A stretch of DNA of 64,000 nt. Origin: Candidatus Omnitrophota bacterium. Lineage in GTDB: Bacteria; Omnitrophota; Gorgyraeia; Gygaellales; Profunditerraquicolaceae. The DNA lies in NCBI GenBank assembly GCA_023229385.1, contig JALNZI010000002.1, forward strand, positions 62,001-126,000, given 5' to 3'. The first letter of the stretch is position 1. Every line of letters begins with the position of its first letter. Below are positions 61,301 to 64,000 of this stretch, piece by piece. The position numbers and the translations under genes were made by a program. A model generated the notes under the pieces. It searched no databases, had not been told where the DNA came from, and saw nothing but the letters and a program-made list of their open reading frames with translations.

Positions 61301-62398
61301 TTAATTAACTATTAGACTGTCTATGGGTTTTGAATCTCCAAAAGCAATTACCCACCCCCAATATCTACCATTACCATTAATCAATTCCCAACTATTATAT
61401 TCATTACTCCAACTAACTTGGATGGGTTTCAAAAGTTCTTTAGTTACAAGCAATTCTCTAGCAAGGTCTAAAGGATTGGGTATTAAATTATTTTTGTTTT
61501 CAAATGCCTCTTTAAGATTGGTATACCCTACACGCTTTTCATAACCCCCAGCATATTTACATACTATATCCTTGGGTAAAATTTTTTCAATTTTATATGT
61601 AAAATCACAATCTATCTCATTGCAATCTTGTTCTGATAAGTCAAAACTTGCGGAATTAATATTTTCAATAGTATGTTTTATACCTGAAGATTTAGGTATA
61701 GCTATTGTAGTAGAATGCCTCAAAATCCATCTAAGAACTACCTGATACACACTCTTATCGTGTTTCTTCACTAAATTTGTAAGGGATCTGGCATTTACAT
61801 TAAAAGAACCTTGACAAAGGGGTGTATAAGCAACAAAAGGAATATTTAAAGTATCACAAAAAGGAATGATAGTTTTCTCTACCCCCCTTTCAAGAATATT
61901 ATATTCCATTTGAATAGCTTTTAAATTAATTCCAATTAATTCATAAACCTCTAAAATCTTGGAAAAACTAAAATTGCTTAAACCTATACCCTTGATTATT
62001 CCCCTACTCATTAAACCTGACATAGCATTTAATGTTTCAGATAATGAAATAGAATTATTGGGCCAATGAATATAATAAATATCTAAATAATCTGTATTTA
62101 AACGCCTAAGACTTTGTTCACATGAATTTATTACAGAATGATATTTTAAATGTTCGGGCGAAACTTTAGAACAAATACAAAGTTTATCCCTATCGTAACC
62201 CTTGTTGATGGCTTCTCCAACAATCTTTTCCGAAATACCTTTTATGTATGACTCGGCAGTATCAATAAGATTTGCACCAGCATCCAATCCCGCTCGTATA
62301 ATATTTACTTGTTCATTATAGGTGTCTGGATGAATGCCGGAAGTACCCAACCCAATAGCAGTTATACTTTTGTCATTATATAATTTTCGTTGTAGCAT
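61301..62398 (-). CDS. Aldo-keto reductase fused to a ParB-like domain
   Basis: Residues 1-275 form an AKR with the tetrad D46, Y51, K78 and H111. The last about 85 residues have KPIQVSW, ELINGNGRYWGWVIAFG and KPIDSLIV, like the N-terminal ParB/sulfiredoxin fold. It is likely a reductase in this pathway with an added regulatory or substrate-binding part. Confidence 0.8.
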   Translation of the reverse strand: MLQRKLYNDKSITAIGLGTSGIHPDTYNEQVNIIRAGLDAGANLIDTAESYIKGISEKIVGEAINKGYDRDKLCICSKVSPEHLKYHSVINSCEQSLRRLNTDYLDIYYIHWPNNSISLSETLNAMSGLMSRGIIKGIGLSNFSFSKILEVYELIGINLKAIQMEYNILERGVEKTIIPFCDTLNIPFVAYTPLCQGSFNVNARSLTNLVKKHDKSVYQVVLRWILRHSTTIAIPKSSGIKHTIENINSASFDLSEQDCNEIDCDFTYKIEKILPKDIVCKYAGGYEKRVGYTNLKEAFENKNNLIPNPLDLARELLVTKELLKPIQVSWSNEYNSWELINGNGRYWGWVIAFGDSKPIDSLIVN

Positions 62399-62401
62399 AG
62401 T

Positions 62402-62824
62402 TTATATACTAATAAAATAATCCAAACCATCTGTATTTATGTTAGATCTGAGAGCAATTTTATCGGTTTCCTCTGTAATTTCCAACAATAAGTTTCTTAT
62501 TTGATTACGAATACCATTAAGTTGGTGTGCTTTTTTTAAATAATTGCTATAAGACTCTTGGCTTATTGTATCTTTTTGCATCTCATCTTTGCAATCCCAA
62601 ATAAAGGCATTAATTTGGGCTATTACAAATACTTGTCTAAGTAATCTTGCTGTTAATTTAATATCTTTTTCTTTAATAATCAAATCGATATCATGCTCTA
62701 AAGCCTCAATCTCCTTAGAATTTTTTTGTCTATCTTTTAACAAAAACAACTCTCTTAATTGAACAACAGTAAATTTTTCTATCAGCTCAGAAAATGTAGG
62801 TAATATTTCTCTTTTATCCAACAT
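62402..62824 (-). CDS. 140-aa helical protein of the sugar operon
   Basis: All-helix, acidic, GGAAA before ATG 62824, overlapping the epimerase gene by 11 bases. It may be a small subunit or regulator within the pathway. I recognise no family. Confidence 0.6.
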   Translation of the reverse strand: MLDKREILPTFSELIEKFTVVQLRELFLLKDRQKNSKEIEALEHDIDLIIKEKDIKLTARLLRQVFVIAQINAFIWDCKDEMQKDTISQESYSNYLKKAHQLNGIRNQIRNLLLEITEETDKIALRSNINTDGLDYFISI

Positions 62825-63803
62825 TAAAGGGTTTCCTCACATTCAATAAATTCTTATTATGCCTATACCAATCAAAAGTTTTAACGATGCCCTCTTCTAA
62901 ACTTGTTTTACAATGAAATCCTATAAGAGTCTCCATCCTGCTTACATCAAGATATCTAACAGGATCTCCTGAGTAAGCCATATCATCATTTTCAAACTCT
63001 ATATCCTTTCCACTTAGTCTACCAACCATTTGTGCCAATTCCTTTATAGCAATTGGATTTCCACTGCCAATATTAATAGGATAGCACGGAGGGGCTTTTA
63101 TCATAGCCAGTAAAAGAGCTTCTGCTATATCATCCATGTATACAAAATCTCTTATTGCTCTGCCATCTCCAATGATTTTTACTGGGGTTATATTGGATTC
63201 AATTTTAGCAATCAAAGCTGGTATAACTTGAGCAGTCTGTATATTAAAATCATCAAATGGTCCATAACAATTACAGGGTCTTACAATTCTTACACCATCC
63301 CAAAATTTATCCTTAAAATACATCTCACCCTGGATTTCCCCCAACCTCTTAGCTATACCAGCATATACATCATTTTGTCTGGGTAACCCCTCCCACATAT
63401 CATCTTCTTTTTTAGCAATGCTCATCTGAGGATAGCTACAAATGCTTCCTACAAACATAAACCTATCTACCTTATTCTTATAAGCCTCGTGCATAAGATG
63501 TGTCTGAAAAAGAATATAATTAATAAAATCCTCCGGATTCTTATTAATTTTACTTACAGATCCTTTTATACACATTAGATTAAATACGTAATCCACTCCC
63601 TTTGTTGCTTGTTTACATGCCTCTGAAGTGGTCAAATTAAGTTGCATAAAAGATACTTCTGCTGGAAGAACACACTTTGAATATTCCAGACTATCTAAAG
63701 AAACTACTCTTACATTAGCACCCTGACTTACTAAATTTTTTACAAGTGGGATTCCTATAGCCCCAGTCCCACCTGCCACAAGCACATTTTTATCTTTATA
63801 CAT
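62814..63803 (-). CDS. GDP-fucose synthase-like SDR epimerase
   Basis: The Rossmann start VAGGTGAIGIPL, the YAGIAKRLGE catalytic YxxxK and the RDFVYMDDIAEAL block fit extended SDRs of the WcaG or nucleotide-sugar epimerase type. It is 329 residues long. It is the second gene of the operon after the partial SDR. Confidence 0.85.
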   Translation of the reverse strand: MYKDKNVLVAGGTGAIGIPLVKNLVSQGANVRVVSLDSLEYSKCVLPAEVSFMQLNLTTSEACKQATKGVDYVFNLMCIKGSVSKINKNPEDFINYILFQTHLMHEAYKNKVDRFMFVGSICSYPQMSIAKKEDDMWEGLPRQNDVYAGIAKRLGEIQGEMYFKDKFWDGVRIVRPCNCYGPFDDFNIQTAQVIPALIAKIESNITPVKIIGDGRAIRDFVYMDDIAEALLLAMIKAPPCYPINIGSGNPIAIKELAQMVGRLSGKDIEFENDDMAYSGDPVRYLDVSRMETLIGFHCKTSLEEGIVKTFDWYRHNKNLLNVRKPFNVG

Positions 63804-63815
63804 AATTAGTTCTTC

Positions 63816-64000
63816 TTATTTATAATTTTCTTTATACCAATTCAAGGTTCTCTTTATACCCTCTTGAAAAGAAATTTTAGGAGCCCAACCGAATACTTTT
63901 AAAGCATAGCTATTGCTTAAAGCTAATTTTGTTGGAATAGTAGGTTTAGAATTGTCATAAATAATACTTAACTTTTTACCAGATAATTCAATAATAGTTT
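63816..64000 (-). CDS. Partial SDR epimerase, C-terminal end
   Basis: The visible 61 codons end in IKRTLNWYKENYK, the typical C-terminus of nucleotide-sugar SDRs, and the start lies beyond the right edge. AAGAA in the gap to the next ATG supports operon linkage. Confidence 0.75.
   Translation of the reverse strand, partial: TIIELSGKKLSIIYDNSKPTIPTKLALSNSYALKVFGWAPKISFQEGIKRTLNWYKENYK

Overview
The window looks like part of a large, AT-rich tailed-phage genome, probably jumbo or near-jumbo. Nearly all genes lie on the minus strand, packed with ATGA/TAATG overlaps and clear Shine-Dalgarno (SD) sites. There is a complete phage-type replication and recombination set: a UDG-like/PolA fusion, a DnaB-type helicase, a DnaC-type loader, a primase split into two genes, a FEN exonuclease, RecA, an Mre11-like nuclease, a split Rad50-like ATPase, and a UvsW-like helicase. 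There are many tiny zinc-finger or membrane proteins and no ribosomal-protein or central-metabolism operons. The class III (anaerobic) ribonucleotide reductase pair NrdD/NrdG suggests a host that grows without oxygen. I could not identify the host.

Layout from left to right. 1-3000: the end of a structural or unknown module (one partial gene and a 718-residue protein with MORN-like and zinc-ribbon parts). 3000-16400: an accessory region of small genes with three tnpB elements, tRNA-Met, tRNA-Arg, a tRNA-Trp with an extra-long variable arm, an HNH endonuclease, a tmRNA and an unassigned structured RNA. 16400-31200: recombination and nucleotide genes (Rad50 halves, Mre11, dNMP kinase, methyltransferase, deoxynucleotidase, SSB-like protein, RecA, primase catalytic part, polynucleotide kinase, FEN). 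31200-43200: RtcB, GroEL, DNA polymerase, primase zinc part, helicase, Dam-like methyltransferase, loader. 43200-52900: small genes, the UvsW-like helicase, a SLOG-type protein, NrdD/NrdG, a macro-domain protein and a sigma factor. 52900-64000: one continuous operon of sugar or keto-acid enzymes. It holds three or four SDR epimerases, an RmlC-like protein, four TPP-enzyme subunits that form two split pairs, an acetolactate-synthase-like enzyme, PanB, an aldo-keto reductase fused to a ParB-like domain, a glycosyltransferase and a TylF-like methyltransferase.

Two points stand out. First, the two plus-strand tnpB elements each carry a 13-nt segment at the predicted 5' end of the transcript. It is complementary to the loop of a conserved hairpin at the 3' end. 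The 13-mers differ completely between the copies, yet complementarity is kept. Second, the right-hand operon combines PanB, an ALS-like enzyme and two TPP pairs with epimerases and a glycosyltransferase. This looks like a phage-borne pathway for an unusual branched sugar or acyl group that I cannot match to a known pathway. The RNA-repair genes (RtcB, PNK kinase domain, HAD) together with tRNAs and tmRNA suggest active defence of translation during infection.
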